In this document: positions 13,300 to 27,690 of the stretch, one piece after another
Layout: every line of letters begins with the position of its first letter
How positions within the stretch are numbered: the stretch's first letter is position 1
DNA from: Auanema rhodensis
Taxonomy: Eukaryota > Nematoda > Chromadorea > Rhabditida > Rhabditidae
Assembly (NCBI GenBank): GCA_964057225.1
Contig: OZ059897.1
Location: 868,001 to 932,000 of the forward strand
DNA: 64,000 nucleotides
Direction of reading: 5' to 3'
Translations under genes and position numbers: made by a program
The notes under the pieces: generated by a model
Databases searched by the model: none
The model's input: only the letters and a program-made list of their open reading frames with translations
What the model was told of the DNA's origin: nothing

Positions 13300-14001
13300 T
13301 CACCCTGAAGAATTAATTTTTTCGTTGAATAACATTGTCCATCGTCTTCGCCTTGAAAAAAGAAATCTAAAAACATCTACTTTTGGTAAAATTATTTTGA
13401 AATTTTTCAGGAAAATTTTTGTCAAAATGTTTTTGGAAGCAATGTTGAGTGTACATGGAAACTCAACATACACTAATGCATAATTTTTTAAACAATCATA
13501 ACTAATTTTTGTATTGAGCGTTTCTTAATGTATTATAGTGCATTCGATGCGGATTTTTAAGCTGCGTCGATCTGTGTTATCAGATTTGAGTTAGCTTAAA
13601 AATGCACCGAGATATCAACTGATATAAGTTCACACTTATATCCTCGATTTTCACCCTGAAGAATTAATTTTTTCGTTGATTAACATTGTCCATCGTCTTT
13701 GCCTTGAAAAAAGGAATCTAAAAACATCTAATTTTTGTGAAATTATTTTGAAATTTTTTGGCAAAATTTTTGTCAAAATGTTTTTGAAAGCAATGTTGAG
13801 TGTACATGGAAACTCAACATACACTAATGCAACATTTTTCAAACGATCATAACTAATTTTTGTATTGAGCGTTTCTGAATGTATTATAGTGCATTCGATG
13901 CGGATTTTTAAGCTGCTTCGATCTGTGTTATCAGATTTGCGCTAGCTTAAAAATGCACCGAGATATCAACTGATATAAGTTCACACTTATATCCTCGATT
14001 T

Positions 14002-17000
14002 TCACCCTGAAGAATTAATTTTTTCGTTGATTAACATTGTCCATCGTCTTTGCCTTAAAAAAAGGAATCTAAAAACATCTACTTTTGGTAAAATTATTCT
14101 GAAATTTTTCAGGAAAATTTTTGTCAAAATGTTTTTGGAATCAATGTTGAGTGTACATGGAAACTCAACATACACTAATGCATAATTTTTTAAACGATCA
14201 TAACTAATTTTTGTATTGAGCGTTTCTTTATGTATTATAGTGCATTCGATGCGGATTTTTAAGCTGCGTCGATCTGTGTTATCAGATTTGAGTTAGCTTA
14301 AAAATGCACCGAGATATCAACTGATATAAGTTCACACTTATATCCTCGATTTTCACCCTGAAGAATTAATTTTTTCGTTGATTAACATTGTCCATCGTCT
14401 TTGCCTTGAAAAAAGGAATCTAAAAACATCTAATTTTTGTGAAATTATTTTGAAATTTTTTGGCAAAATTTTTGTCAAAATGTTTTTGAAAGCAATGTTG
14501 AGTGTACATGGAAACTCAACATACACTAATGCAACATTTTTCAAACGATCATAACTAATTTTTGTTTTGAGCGTTTCTGAATGTATTATAGTGCATTCGA
14601 TGCGGATTTTTAAGCTGCTTCGATCTGTGTTATCAGATTTGCGCTAGCTTAAAAATGAACCGAGATATCAACTGATATAAGTTCACACTTATATCCTCGA
14701 TTTTCACCCTGAAGAATTAATTTTTTCGTTGAATAACATTGTCCATCGTCTTCGCCTTGAAAAAAGAAATCTAAAAACATCTACTTTTAGTAAAATTATC
14801 TTGAAATTTTTCAGGAAAATTTTTGTCAAAATGTTTTTGGAAGCAATGTTGAGTGTACATGGAAACTCAACATACACTAATGCATAATTTTTTAAACAAT
14901 CATAACTAATTTTTGTATTGAGCGTTTCTTAATGTATCATAGTGCATTCGATGCGGATTTTTAAGCTGCGTCGATCTGTGTTATCAGATTTGAGTTAGCT
15001 TAAAAATGCACCGAGATATCAACTGATATAAGTTCACACTTATATCCTCGATTTTCACCCTGAAGAATTAATTTTTTCGTTGAATAACATTGTCCATCGT
15101 CTTCGCCTTGAAAAAAGAAATCTAAAAACATCTACTTTTGGTAAAATTATTTTGAAATTTTTCAGGAAAATTTTTGTCAAAATGTTTTTGGAATCAATGT
15201 TGAGTGTACATGGAAACTCAACATACACTAATGCATAATTATTTAAACGATCATAACTAATTTTTGTATTGAGCGTTTCTTAATGTATTATAGTGCATTC
15301 GATGCGGATTTTTAAGCTGCTTCGATCTGTGTTATCAGATTTGCGCTAGCTTAAAAATGAACCGAGATATCAACTGATATAAGTTCACACTTATATCCTC
15401 GATTTTCACCCTGAAGAATTAATTTTTTCGTTGATTAACATTGTCCATCGTCTTTGCCTTGAAAAAAGGAATCTAAAAACATCTAATTTTTGTGAAATTA
15501 TTTTGAAATTTTTTGGCAAAATTTTTGTCAAAATGTTTTTGAAAGCAATGTTGAGTGTACATGGAAACTCAACATACACTAATGCAACATTTTTCAAACG
15601 ATCATAACTAATTTTTGTATTGAGCGTTTCTGAATGTATTATAGTGCATTCGATGCGGATTTTTAAGCTGCTTCGATCTGTGTTATCAGATTTGCGCTAG
15701 CTTAAAAATGCACCGAGATATCAACTGATATAAGTTCACACTTATATCCTCGATTTTCACCCTGAAGAATTAATTTTTTCGTTGATTAACATTGTCCATC
15801 GTCTTTGCCTTGAAAAAAGGAATCTAAAAACATCTACTTTTTGTGAAATTATTTTGAAATTTTTTGGCAAAATTTTTGTCAAAATGTTTTTGAAAGCAAT
15901 GTTGAGTGTACATGGAAACTCAACATACACTAATGCAACATTTTTCAAACGATCATAACTAATTTTTGTATTGAGCGTTTCTTAATGTATTATAGTGCAT
16001 TCGATGCGGATTTTTAAGCTGCTTCGATCTGTGTTATCAGATTTGCGCTAGCTTAAAAATGAACCGAGATATCAACTGATATAAGTTCACACTTATATCC
16101 TCGATTTTCACCCTGAAGAATTAATTTTTTCGTTGAATAACATTGTCCATCGTCTTCGCCTTGAAAAAAGAAATCTAAAAACATCTACTTTTAGTAAAAT
16201 TATCTTGAAATTTTTCAGGAAAATTTTTGTCAAAATGTTTTTGGAAGCAATGTTGAGTGTACATGGAAACTCAACATACACTAATGCATAATTATTTAAA
16301 CGATCATAACTAATTTTTGTATTGAGCGTTTCTTAATGTATTATAGTGCATTCGATGCGGATTTTTAAGCTGCGTCGATCTGTGTTATCAGATTTGAGTT
16401 AGCTTAAAAATGCACCGAGATATCAACTGATATAAGTTCACACTTATATCCTCGATTTTCACCCTGAAGAATTAATTTTTTCGTTGAATAACATTGTCCA
16501 TCGTCTTCGCCTTGAAAAAAGAAATCTAAAAACATCTACTTTTAGTAAAATTATCTTGAAATTTTTCAGGAAAATTTTTGTCAAAATGTTTTTGGAAGCA
16601 ATGTTGAGTGTACATGGAAACTCAACATACACTAATGCATAATTATTTAAACGATCATAACTAATTTTTGTATTGAGCGTTTCTTAATGTATTATAGTGC
16701 ATTCGATGGGGATTTTTAAGCTGCGTCGATCTGTGTTATCAGATTTGAGTTAGCTTAAAAATGCACCGAGATATCAACTGATATAAGTTCACACTTATAT
16801 CCTCGATTTTCACCCTGAAGAATTAATTTTTTCGTTGAATAACATTGTCCATCGTCTTCGCCTTGAAAAAAGAAATCTAAAAACATCTACTTTTGGTAAA
16901 ATTATTTTGAAATTTTTCAGGAAAATTTTTGTCAAAATGTTTTTGGAAGCAATGTTGAGTGTACATGGAAACTCAACATACACTAATGCATAATTTTTTA

Positions 17001-17160
17001 AACAATCATAACTAATTTTTGTATTGAGCGTTTCTTAATGTATTATAGTGCATTCGATGCGGATTTTTAAGCTGCGTCGATCTGTGTTATCAGATTTGAG
17101 TTAGCTTAAAAATGCACCGAGATATCAACTGATATAAGTTCACACTTATATCCTCGATTT
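14002..17160. repeat. HOR block Q, first copy (second at 21373-24531)
   Basis: Nine monomers recur at an offset of 7,371 bp (21 x 351). Two single-base private markers seen nowhere else prove the pairing: 'tttgttttga' at 14561 and 21932, and 'attcgatggg' at 16701 and 24072. Both pairs give exactly 7,371. The first monomer differs slightly ('ccttaaaaaaagg' in copy one only). After the block, copy one continues with a 'gtgaaat' monomer and copy two with a 'ttttagt' monomer, marking a recombination edge. Confidence 0.85.
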
Positions 17161-20100
17161 TCACCCTGAAGAATTAATTTTTTCGTTGATTAACATTGTC
17201 CATCGTCTTTGCCTTGAAAAAAGGAATCTAAAAACATCTACTTTTTGTGAAATTATTTTGAAATTTTTTGGCAAAATTTTTGTCAAAATGTTTTTGAAAG
17301 CAATGTTGAGTGTACATGGAAACTCAACATACACTAATGCAACATTTTTCAAACGATCATAACTAATTTTTGTATTGAGCGTTTCTTAATGTATTATAGT
17401 GCATTCGATGCGGATTTTTAAGCTGCTTCGATCTGTGTTATCAGATTTGCGCTAGCTTAAAAATGAACCGAGATATCAACTGATATAAGTTCACACTTAT
17501 ATCCTCGATTTTCACCCTGAAGAATTAATTTTTTCGTTGAATAACATTGTCCATCGTCTTCGCCTTGAAAAAAGAAATCTAAAAACATCTACTTTTAGTA
17601 AAATTATCTTGAAATTTTTCAGGAAAATTTTTGTCAAAATGTTTTTGGAAGCAATGTTGAGTGTACATGGAAACTCAACATACACTAATGCATAATTATT
17701 TAAACGATCATAACTAATTTTTGTATTGAGCGTTTCTTAATGTATTATAGTGCATTCGATGCGGATTTTTAAGCTGCGTCGATCTGTGTTATCAGATTTG
17801 AGTTAGCTTAAAAATGCACCGAGATATCAACTGATATAAGTTCACACTTATATCCTCGATTTTCACCCTGAAGAATTAATTTTTTCGTTGAATAACATTG
17901 TCCATCGTCTTCGCCTTGAAAAAAGAAATCTAAAAACATCTACTTTTGGTAAAATTATTTTGAAATTTTTCAGGAAAATTTTTGTCAAAATGTTTTTGGA
18001 AGCAATGTTGAGTGTACATGGAAACTCAACATACACTAATGCATAATTTTTTAAACAATCATAACTAATTTTTGTATTGAGCGTTTCTTAATGTATTATA
18101 GTGCATTCGATGCGGATTTTTAAGCTGCGTCGATCTGTGTTATCAGATTTGAGTTAGCTTAAAAATGCACCGAGATATCAACTGATATAAGTTCACACTT
18201 ATATCCTCGATTTTCACCCTGAAGAATTAATTTTTTCGTTGAATAACATTGTCCATCGTCTTCGCCTTGAAAAAAGAAATCTAAAAACATCTACTTTTAG
18301 TAAAATTATCTTGAAATTTTTCAGGAAAATTTTTGTCAAAATGTTTTTGGAACCAATGTTGAGTGTACATGGAAACTCAACATACACTAATGCATAATTT
18401 TTTAAACAATCATAACTAATTTTTGTATTGAGCGTTTCTTAATGTATCATAGTGCATTCGATGCGGATTTTTAAGCTGCGTCGATCTGTGTTATCAGATT
18501 TGCGCTAGCTTAAAAATGCACCGAGATATCAACTGATATAAGTTCACACTTATATCCTCGATTTTCACCCTGAAGAATTAATTTTTTCGTTGAATAACAT
18601 TGTCCATCGTCTTCGCCTTGAAAAAAGAAATCTAAAAACATCTACTTTTGGTAAAATTATTTTGAAATTTTTCAGGAAAATTTTTGTCAAAATGTTTTTG
18701 GAATCAATGTTGAGTGTACATGGAAACTCAACATACACTAATGCATAATTATTTAAACGATCATAACTAATTTTTGTATTGAGCGTTTCTTAATGTATTA
18801 TAGTGCATTCGATGCGGATTTTTAAGCTGCGTCGATCTGTGTTATCAGATTTGAGTTAGCTTAAAAATGCACCGAGATATCAACTGATATAAGTTCACAC
18901 TTATATCCTCGATTTTCACCCTGAAGAATTACTTTTTTCGTTGAATAACATTGTCCATCGTCTTCGCCTTGAAAAAAGAAATCTAAAAACATCTACTTTT
19001 GGTAAAATTATTTTGAAATTTTTCAGGAAAATTTTTGTCAAAATGTTTTTGGAAGCAATGTTGAGTGTACATGGAAACTCAACATACACTAATGCATAAT
19101 TTTTTAAACAATCATAACTAATTTTTGTATTGAGCGTTTCTTAATGTATTATAGTGCATTCGATGCGGATTTTTAAGCTGCGTCGATCTGTGTTATCAGA
19201 TTTGAGTTAGCTTAAAAATGCACCGAGATATCAACTGATATAAGTTCACACTTATATCCTCGATTTTCACCCTGAAGAATTAATTTTTTCGTTGAATAAC
19301 ATTGTCCATCGTCTTCGCCTTGAAAAAAGAAATCTAAAAACATCTACTTTTGGTAAAATTATTCTGAAATTTTTCAGGAAAATTTTTGTCAAAATGTTTT
19401 TGAAAGCAATGTTGAGTGTACATGGAAACTCAACATACACTAATGCATAATTTTTTAAACGATCATAACTAATTTTTGTATTGAGCGTTTCTTTATGTAT
19501 TATAGTGCATTCGATGCGGATTTTTAAGCTGCGTCGATCTGTGTTATCAGATTTGAGTTAGCTTAAAAATGCACCGAGATATCAACTGATATAAGTTCAC
19601 ACTTATATCCTCGATTTTCACCCTGAAGAATTAATTTTTTCGTTGATTAACATTGTCCATCGTCTTTGCCTTGAAAAAAGGAATCTAAAAACATCTAATT
19701 TTTGTGAAATTATTTTGAAATTTTTTGGCAAAATTTTTGTCAAAATGTTTTTGAAAGCAATGTTGAGTGTACATGGAAACTCAACATACACTAATGCAAC
19801 ATTTTTCAAACGATCATAACTAATTTTTGTATTGAGCGTTTCTGAATGTATTATAGTGCATTCGATGCGGATTTTTAAGCTGCTTCGATCTGTGTTATCA
19901 GATTTGCGCTAGCTTAAAAATGCACCGAGATATCAACTGATATAAGTTCACACTTATATCCTCGATTTTCACCCTGAAGAATTAATTTTTTCGTTGAATA
20001 ACATTGTCCATCGTCTTCGCCTTGAAAAAAGAAATCTAAAAACATCTACTTTTGGTAAAATTATTTTGAAATTTTTCAGGAAAATTTTTGTCAAAATGTT

Positions 20101-23100
20101 TTTGGAATCAATGTTGAGTGTACATGGAAACTCAACATACACTAATGCATAATTATTTAAACGATCATAACTAATTTTTGTATTGAGCGTTTCTTAATGT
20201 ATTATAGTGCATTCGATGCGGATTTTTAAGCTGCGTCGATCTGTGTTATCAGATTTGAGTTAGCTTAAAAATGCACCGAGATATCAACTGATATAAGTTC
20301 ACACTTATATCCTCGATTTTCACCCTGAAGAATTAATTTTTTCGTTGAATAACATTGTCCATCGTCTTCGCCTTGAAAAAAGAAATCTAAAAACATCTAC
20401 TTTCGGTAAAATTATTTTGAAATTTTTCAGGAAAATTTTTGTCAAAATGTTTTTGGAAGCAATGTTGAGTGTACATGGAAACTCAACATACACTAATGCA
20501 TAATTTTTTAAACAATCATAACTAATTTTTGTATTGAGCGTTTCTTAATGTATTATAGTGCATTCGATGCGGATTTTTAAGCTGCGTCGATCTGTGTTAT
20601 CAGATTTGAGTTAGCTTAAAAATGCACCGAGATATCAACTGATATAAGTTCACACTTATATCCTCGATTTTCACCCTGAAGAATTAATTTTTTCGTTGAA
20701 TAACATTGTCCATCGTCTTCGCCTTGAAAAAAGAAATCTAAAAACATCTACTTTTGGTAAAATTATTTTGAAATTTTTCAGGAAAATTTTTGTCAAAATG
20801 TTTTTGGAAGCAATGTTGAGTGTACATGGAAACTCAACATACACTAATGCATAATTTTTTAAACAATCATAACTAATTTTTGTATTGAGCGTTTCTTAAT
20901 GTATTATAGTGCATTCGATGCGGATTTTTAAGCTGCGTCGATCTGTGTTATCAGATTTGAGTTAGCTTAAAAATGCACCGAGATATCAACTGATATAAGT
21001 TCACACTTATATCCTCGATTTTCACCCTGAAGAATTAATTTTTTCGTTGATTAACATTGTCCATCGTCTTTGCCTTGAAAAAAGGAATCTAAAAACATCT
21101 ACTTTTTGTGAAATTATTTTGAAATTTTTTGGCAAAATTTTTGTCAAAATGTTTTTGAAAGCAATGTTGAGTGTACATGGAAACTCAACATACACTAATG
21201 CAACATTTTTCAAACGATCATAACTAATTTTTGTATTGAGCGTTTCTGAATGTATTATAGTGCATTCGATGCGGATTTTTAAGCTGCTTCGATCTGTGTT
21301 ATCAGATTTGCGCTAGCTTAAAAATGCACCGAGATATCAACTGATATAAGTTCACACTTATATCCTCGATTTTCACCCTGAAGAATTAATTTTTTCGTTG
21401 ATTAACATTGTCCATCGTCTTTGCCTTGAAAAAAGGAATCTAAAAACATCTACTTTTGGTAAAATTATTCTGAAATTTTTCAGGAAAATTTTTGTCAAAA
21501 TGTTTTTGGAATCAATGTTGAGTGTACATGGAAACTCAACATACACTAATGCATAATTTTTTAAACGATCATAACTAATTTTTGTATTGAGCGTTTCTTT
21601 ATGTATTATAGTGCATTCGATGCGGATTTTTAAGCTGCGTCGATCTGTGTTATCAGATTTGAGTTAGCTTAAAAATGCACCGAGATATCAACTGATATAA
21701 GTTCACACTTATATCCTCGATTTTCACCCTGAAGAATTAATTTTTTCGTTGATTAACATTGTCCATCGTCTTTGCCTTGAAAAAAGGAATCTAAAAACAT
21801 CTAATTTTTGTGAAATTATTTTGAAATTTTTTGGCAAAATTTTTGTCAAAATGTTTTTGAAAGCAATGTTGAGTGTACATGGAAACTCAACATACACTAA
21901 TGCAACATTTTTCAAACGATCATAACTAATTTTTGTTTTGAGCGTTTCTGAATGTATTATAGTGCATTCGATGCGGATTTTTAAGCTGCTTCGATCTGTG
22001 TTATCAGATTTGCGCTAGCTTAAAAATGAACCGAGATATCAACTGATATAAGTTCACACTTATATCCTCGATTTTCACCCTGAAGAATTAATTTTTTCGT
22101 TGAATAACATTGTCCATCGTCTTCGCCTTGAAAAAAGAAATCTAAAAACATCTACTTTTAGTAAAATTATCTTGAAATTTTTCAGGAAAATTTTTGTCAA
22201 AATGTTTTTGGAAGCAATGTTGAGTGTACATGGAAACTCAACATACACTAATGCATAATTTTTTAAACAATCATAACTAATTTTTGTATTGAGCGTTTCT
22301 TAATGTATCATAGTGCATTCGATGCGGATTTTTAAGCTGCGTCGATCTGTGTTATCAGATTTGAGTTAGCTTAAAAATGCACCGAGATATCAACTGATAT
22401 AAGTTCACACTTATATCCTCGATTTTCACCCTGAAGAATTAATTTTTTCGTTGAATAACATTGTCCATCGTCTTCGCCTTGAAAAAAGAAATCTAAAAAC
22501 ATCTACTTTTGGTAAAATTATTTTGAAATTTTTCAGGAAAATTTTTGTCAAAATGTTTTTGGAATCAATGTTGAGTGTACATGGAAACTCAACATACACT
22601 AATGCATAATTATTTAAACGATCATAACTAATTTTTGTATTGAGCGTTTCTTAATGTATTATAGTGCATTCGATGCGGATTTTTAAGCTGCTTCGATCTG
22701 TGTTATCAGATTTGCGCTAGCTTAAAAATGAACCGAGATATCAACTGATATAAGTTCACACTTATATCCTCGATTTTCACCCTGAAGAATTAATTTTTTC
22801 GTTGATTAACATTGTCCATCGTCTTTGCCTTGAAAAAAGGAATCTAAAAACATCTAATTTTTGTGAAATTATTTTGAAATTTTTTGGCAAAATTTTTGTC
22901 AAAATGTTTTTGAAAGCAATGTTGAGTGTACATGGAAACTCAACATACACTAATGCAACATTTTTCAAACGATCATAACTAATTTTTGTATTGAGCGTTT
23001 CTGAATGTATTATAGTGCATTCGATGCGGATTTTTAAGCTGCTTCGATCTGTGTTATCAGATTTGCGCTAGCTTAAAAATGCACCGAGATATCAACTGAT

Positions 23101-26100
23101 ATAAGTTCACACTTATATCCTCGATTTTCACCCTGAAGAATTAATTTTTTCGTTGATTAACATTGTCCATCGTCTTTGCCTTGAAAAAAGGAATCTAAAA
23201 ACATCTACTTTTTGTGAAATTATTTTGAAATTTTTTGGCAAAATTTTTGTCAAAATGTTTTTGAAAGCAATGTTGAGTGTACATGGAAACTCAACATACA
23301 CTAATGCAACATTTTTCAAACGATCATAACTAATTTTTGTATTGAGCGTTTCTTAATGTATTATAGTGCATTCGATGCGGATTTTTAAGCTGCTTCGATC
23401 TGTGTTATCAGATTTGCGCTAGCTTAAAAATGAACCGAGATATCAACTGATATAAGTTCACACTTATATCCTCGATTTTCACCCTGAAGAATTAATTTTT
23501 TCGTTGAATAACATTGTCCATCGTCTTCGCCTTGAAAAAAGAAATCTAAAAACATCTACTTTTAGTAAAATTATCTTGAAATTTTTCAGGAAAATTTTTG
23601 TCAAAATGTTTTTGGAAGCAATGTTGAGTGTACATGGAAACTCAACATACACTAATGCATAATTATTTAAACGATCATAACTAATTTTTGTATTGAGCGT
23701 TTCTTAATGTATTATAGTGCATTCGATGCGGATTTTTAAGCTGCGTCGATCTGTGTTATCAGATTTGAGTTAGCTTAAAAATGCACCGAGATATCAACTG
23801 ATATAAGTTCACACTTATATCCTCGATTTTCACCCTGAAGAATTAATTTTTTCGTTGAATAACATTGTCCATCGTCTTCGCCTTGAAAAAAGAAATCTAA
23901 AAACATCTACTTTTAGTAAAATTATCTTGAAATTTTTCAGGAAAATTTTTGTCAAAATGTTTTTGGAAGCAATGTTGAGTGTACATGGAAACTCAACATA
24001 CACTAATGCATAATTATTTAAACGATCATAACTAATTTTTGTATTGAGCGTTTCTTAATGTATTATAGTGCATTCGATGGGGATTTTTAAGCTGCGTCGA
24101 TCTGTGTTATCAGATTTGAGTTAGCTTAAAAATGCACCGAGATATCAACTGATATAAGTTCACACTTATATCCTCGATTTTCACCCTGAAGAATTAATTT
24201 TTTCGTTGAATAACATTGTCCATCGTCTTCGCCTTGAAAAAAGAAATCTAAAAACATCTACTTTTGGTAAAATTATTTTGAAATTTTTCAGGAAAATTTT
24301 TGTCAAAATGTTTTTGGAAGCAATGTTGAGTGTACATGGAAACTCAACATACACTAATGCATAATTTTTTAAACAATCATAACTAATTTTTGTATTGAGC
24401 GTTTCTTAATGTATTATAGTGCATTCGATGCGGATTTTTAAGCTGCGTCGATCTGTGTTATCAGATTTGAGTTAGCTTAAAAATGCACCGAGATATCAAC
24501 TGATATAAGTTCACACTTATATCCTCGATTTTCACCCTGAAGAATTAATTTTTTCGTTGAATAACATTGTCCATCGTCTTCGCCTTGAAAAAAGAAATCT
24601 AAAAACATCTACTTTTAGTAAAATTATCTTGAAATTTTTCAGGAAAATTTTTGTCAAAATGTTTTTGGAAGCAATGTTGAGTGTACATGGAAACTCAACA
24701 TACACTAATGCATAATTTTTTAAACAATCATAACTAATTTTTGTATTGAGCGTTTCTTAATGTATCATAGTGCATTCGATGCGGATTTTTAAGCTGCGTC
24801 GATCTGTGTTATCAGATTTGCGCTAGCTTAAAAATGCACCGAGATATCAACTGATATAAGTTCACACTTATATCCTCGATTTTCACCCTGAAGAATTAAT
24901 TTTTTCGTTGATTAACATTGTCCATCGTCTTCGCCTTGAAAAAAGAAATCTAAAAACATCTACTTTTGGTAAAATTATTTTGAAATTTTTTGGCAAAATT
25001 TTTGTCAAAATGTTTTTGAAAGCAATGTTGAGTGTACATGGAAACTCAACATACACTAATGCAACATTTTTCAAACGATCATAACTAATTTTTGTATTGA
25101 GCGTTTCTTAATGTATTATAGTGCATTCGATGCGGATTTTTAAGCTGCTTCGATCTGTGTTATCAGATTTGCGCTAGCTTAAAAATGAACCGAGATATCA
25201 ACTGATATAAGTTCACACTTATATCCTCGATTTTCACCCTGAAGAATTAATTTTTTCGTTGAATAACATTGTCCATCGTCTTCGCCTTGAAAAAAGAAAT
25301 CTAAAAACATCTACTTTTGGTAAAATTATTTTGAAATTTTTCAGGAAAATTTTTGTCAAAATGTTTTTGGAATCAATGTTGAGTGTACATGGAAACTCAA
25401 CATACACTAATGCATAATTATTTAAACGATCATAACTAATTTTTGTATTGAGCGTTTCTTAATGTATTATAGTGCATTCGATGCGGATTTTTAAGCTGCG
25501 TCGATCTGTGTTATCAGATTTGAGTTAGCTTAAAAATGCACCGAGATATCAACTGATATAAGTTCACACTTATATCCTCGATTTTCACCCTGAAGAATTA
25601 ATTTTTTCGTTGAATAACATTGTCCATCGTCTTCGCCTTGAAAAAAGAAATCTAAAAACATCTACTTTTGGTAAAATTATTTTGAAATTTTTCAGGAAAA
25701 TTTTTGTCAAAATGTTTTTGGAATCAATGTTGAGTGTACATGGAAACTCAACATACACTAATGCATAATTATTTAAACGATCATAACTAATTTTTGTATT
25801 GAGCGTTTCTTAATGTATTATAGTGCATTCGATGCGGATTTTTAAGCTGCTTCGATCTGTGTTATCAGATTTGCGCTAGCTTAAAAATGAACCGAGATAT
25901 CAACTGATATAAGTTCACACTTATATCCTCGATTTTCACCCTGAAGAATTAATTTTTTCGTTGATTAACATTGTCCATCGTCTTTGCCTTGAAAAAAGGA
26001 ATCTAAAAACATCTAATTTTTGTGAAATTATTTTGAAATTTTTTGGCAAAATTTTTGTCAAAATGTTTTTGAAAGCAATGTTGAGTGTACATGGAAACTC

Positions 26101-27690
26101 AACATACACTAATGCAACATTTTTCAAACGATCATAACTAATTTTTGTATTGAGCGTTTCTGAATGTATTATAGTGCATTCGATGCGGATTTTTAAGCTG
26201 CTTCGATCTGTGTTATCAGATTTGCGCTAGCTTAAAAATGCACCGAGATATCAACTGATATAAGTTCACACTTATATCCTCGATTTTCACCCTGAAGAAT
26301 TAATTTTTTCGTTGATTAACATTGTCCATCGTCTTTGCCTTGAAAAAAGGAATCTAAAAACATCTACTTTTTGTGAAATTATTTTGAAATTTTTTGGCAA
26401 AATTTTTGTCAAAATGTTTTTGAAAGCAATGTTGAGTGTACATGGAAACTCAACATACACTAATGCAACATTTTTCAAACGATCATAACTAATTTTTGTA
26501 TTGAGCGTTTCTTAATGTATTATAGTGCATTCGATGCGGATTTTTAAGCTGCTTCGATCTGTGTTATCAGATTTGCGCTAGCTTAAAAATGAACCGAGAT
26601 ATCAACTGATATAAGTTCACACTTATATCCTCGATTTTCACCCTGAAGAATTAATTTTTTCGTTGAATAACATTGTCCATCGTCTTCGCCTTGAAAAAAG
26701 AAATCTAAAAACATCTACTTTTAGTAAAATTATCTTGAAATTTTTCAGGAAAATTTTTGTCAAAATGTTTTTGGAAGCAATGTTGAGTGTACATGGAAAC
26801 TCAACATACACTAATGCATAATTATTTAAACGATCATAACTAATTTTTGTATTGAGCGTTTCTTAATGTATTATAGTGCATTCGATGCGGATTTTTAAGC
26901 TGCGTCGATCTGTGTTATCAGATTTGAGTTAGCTTAAAAATGCACCGAGATATCAACTGATATAAGTTCACACTTATATCCTCGATTTTCACCCTGAAGA
27001 ATTAATTTTTTCGTTGAATAACATTGTCCATCGTCTTCGCCTTGAAAAAAGAAATCTAAAAACATCTACTTTTGGTAAAATTATTTTGAAATTTTTCAGG
27101 AAAATTTTTGTCAAAATGTTTTTGGAAGCAATGTTGAGTGTACATGGAAACTCAACATACACTAATGCATAATTTTTTAAACAATCATAACTAATTCTTG
27201 TATTGAGCGTTTCTTAATGTATTATAGTGCATTCGATGCGGATTTTTAAGCTGCGTCGATCTGTGTTATCAGATTTGAGTTAGCTTAAAAATGCACCGAG
27301 ATATCAACTGATATAAGTTCACACTTATATCCTCGATTTTCACCCTGAAGAATTAATTTTTTCGTTGAATAACATTGTCCATCGTCTTCGCCTTGAAAAA
27401 AGAAATCTAAAAACATCTACTTTTAGTAAAATTATCTTGAAATTTTTCAGGAAAATTTTTGTCAAAATGTTTTTGGAAGCAATGTTGAGTGTACATGGAA
27501 ACTCAACATACACTAATGCATAATTTTTTAAACAATCATAACTAATTTTTGTATTGAGCGTTTCTTAATGTATCATAGTGCATTCGATGCGGATTTTTAA
27601 GCTGCGTCGATCTGTGTTATCAGATTTGCGCTAGCTTAAAAATGCACCGAGATATCAACTGATATAAGTTCACACTTATATCCTCGATTT

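Larger units (their letters stand above)
2641..27690. repeat. Sat351 mosaic of long HOR blocks (about 18-24 monomers)
   Basis: Monomer types here do not follow a short period but recur in long ordered blocks. 'ggaaccaatg' (read from its ccaatg) occurs at 3611, 11684 and 18353, at spacings of 8,073 bp (23 monomers) and 6,669 bp (19 monomers). The type combining 'attctg', 'gaaagc' and 'ctttatg' starts at 4525, 12598 and 19267 with the same two spacings. The simplest reading is an ancestral HOR of about 20 monomers whose copies differ by gain or loss of whole monomers and by patching between copies. The region contains nothing but 351-bp monomers. Confidence 0.85.
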
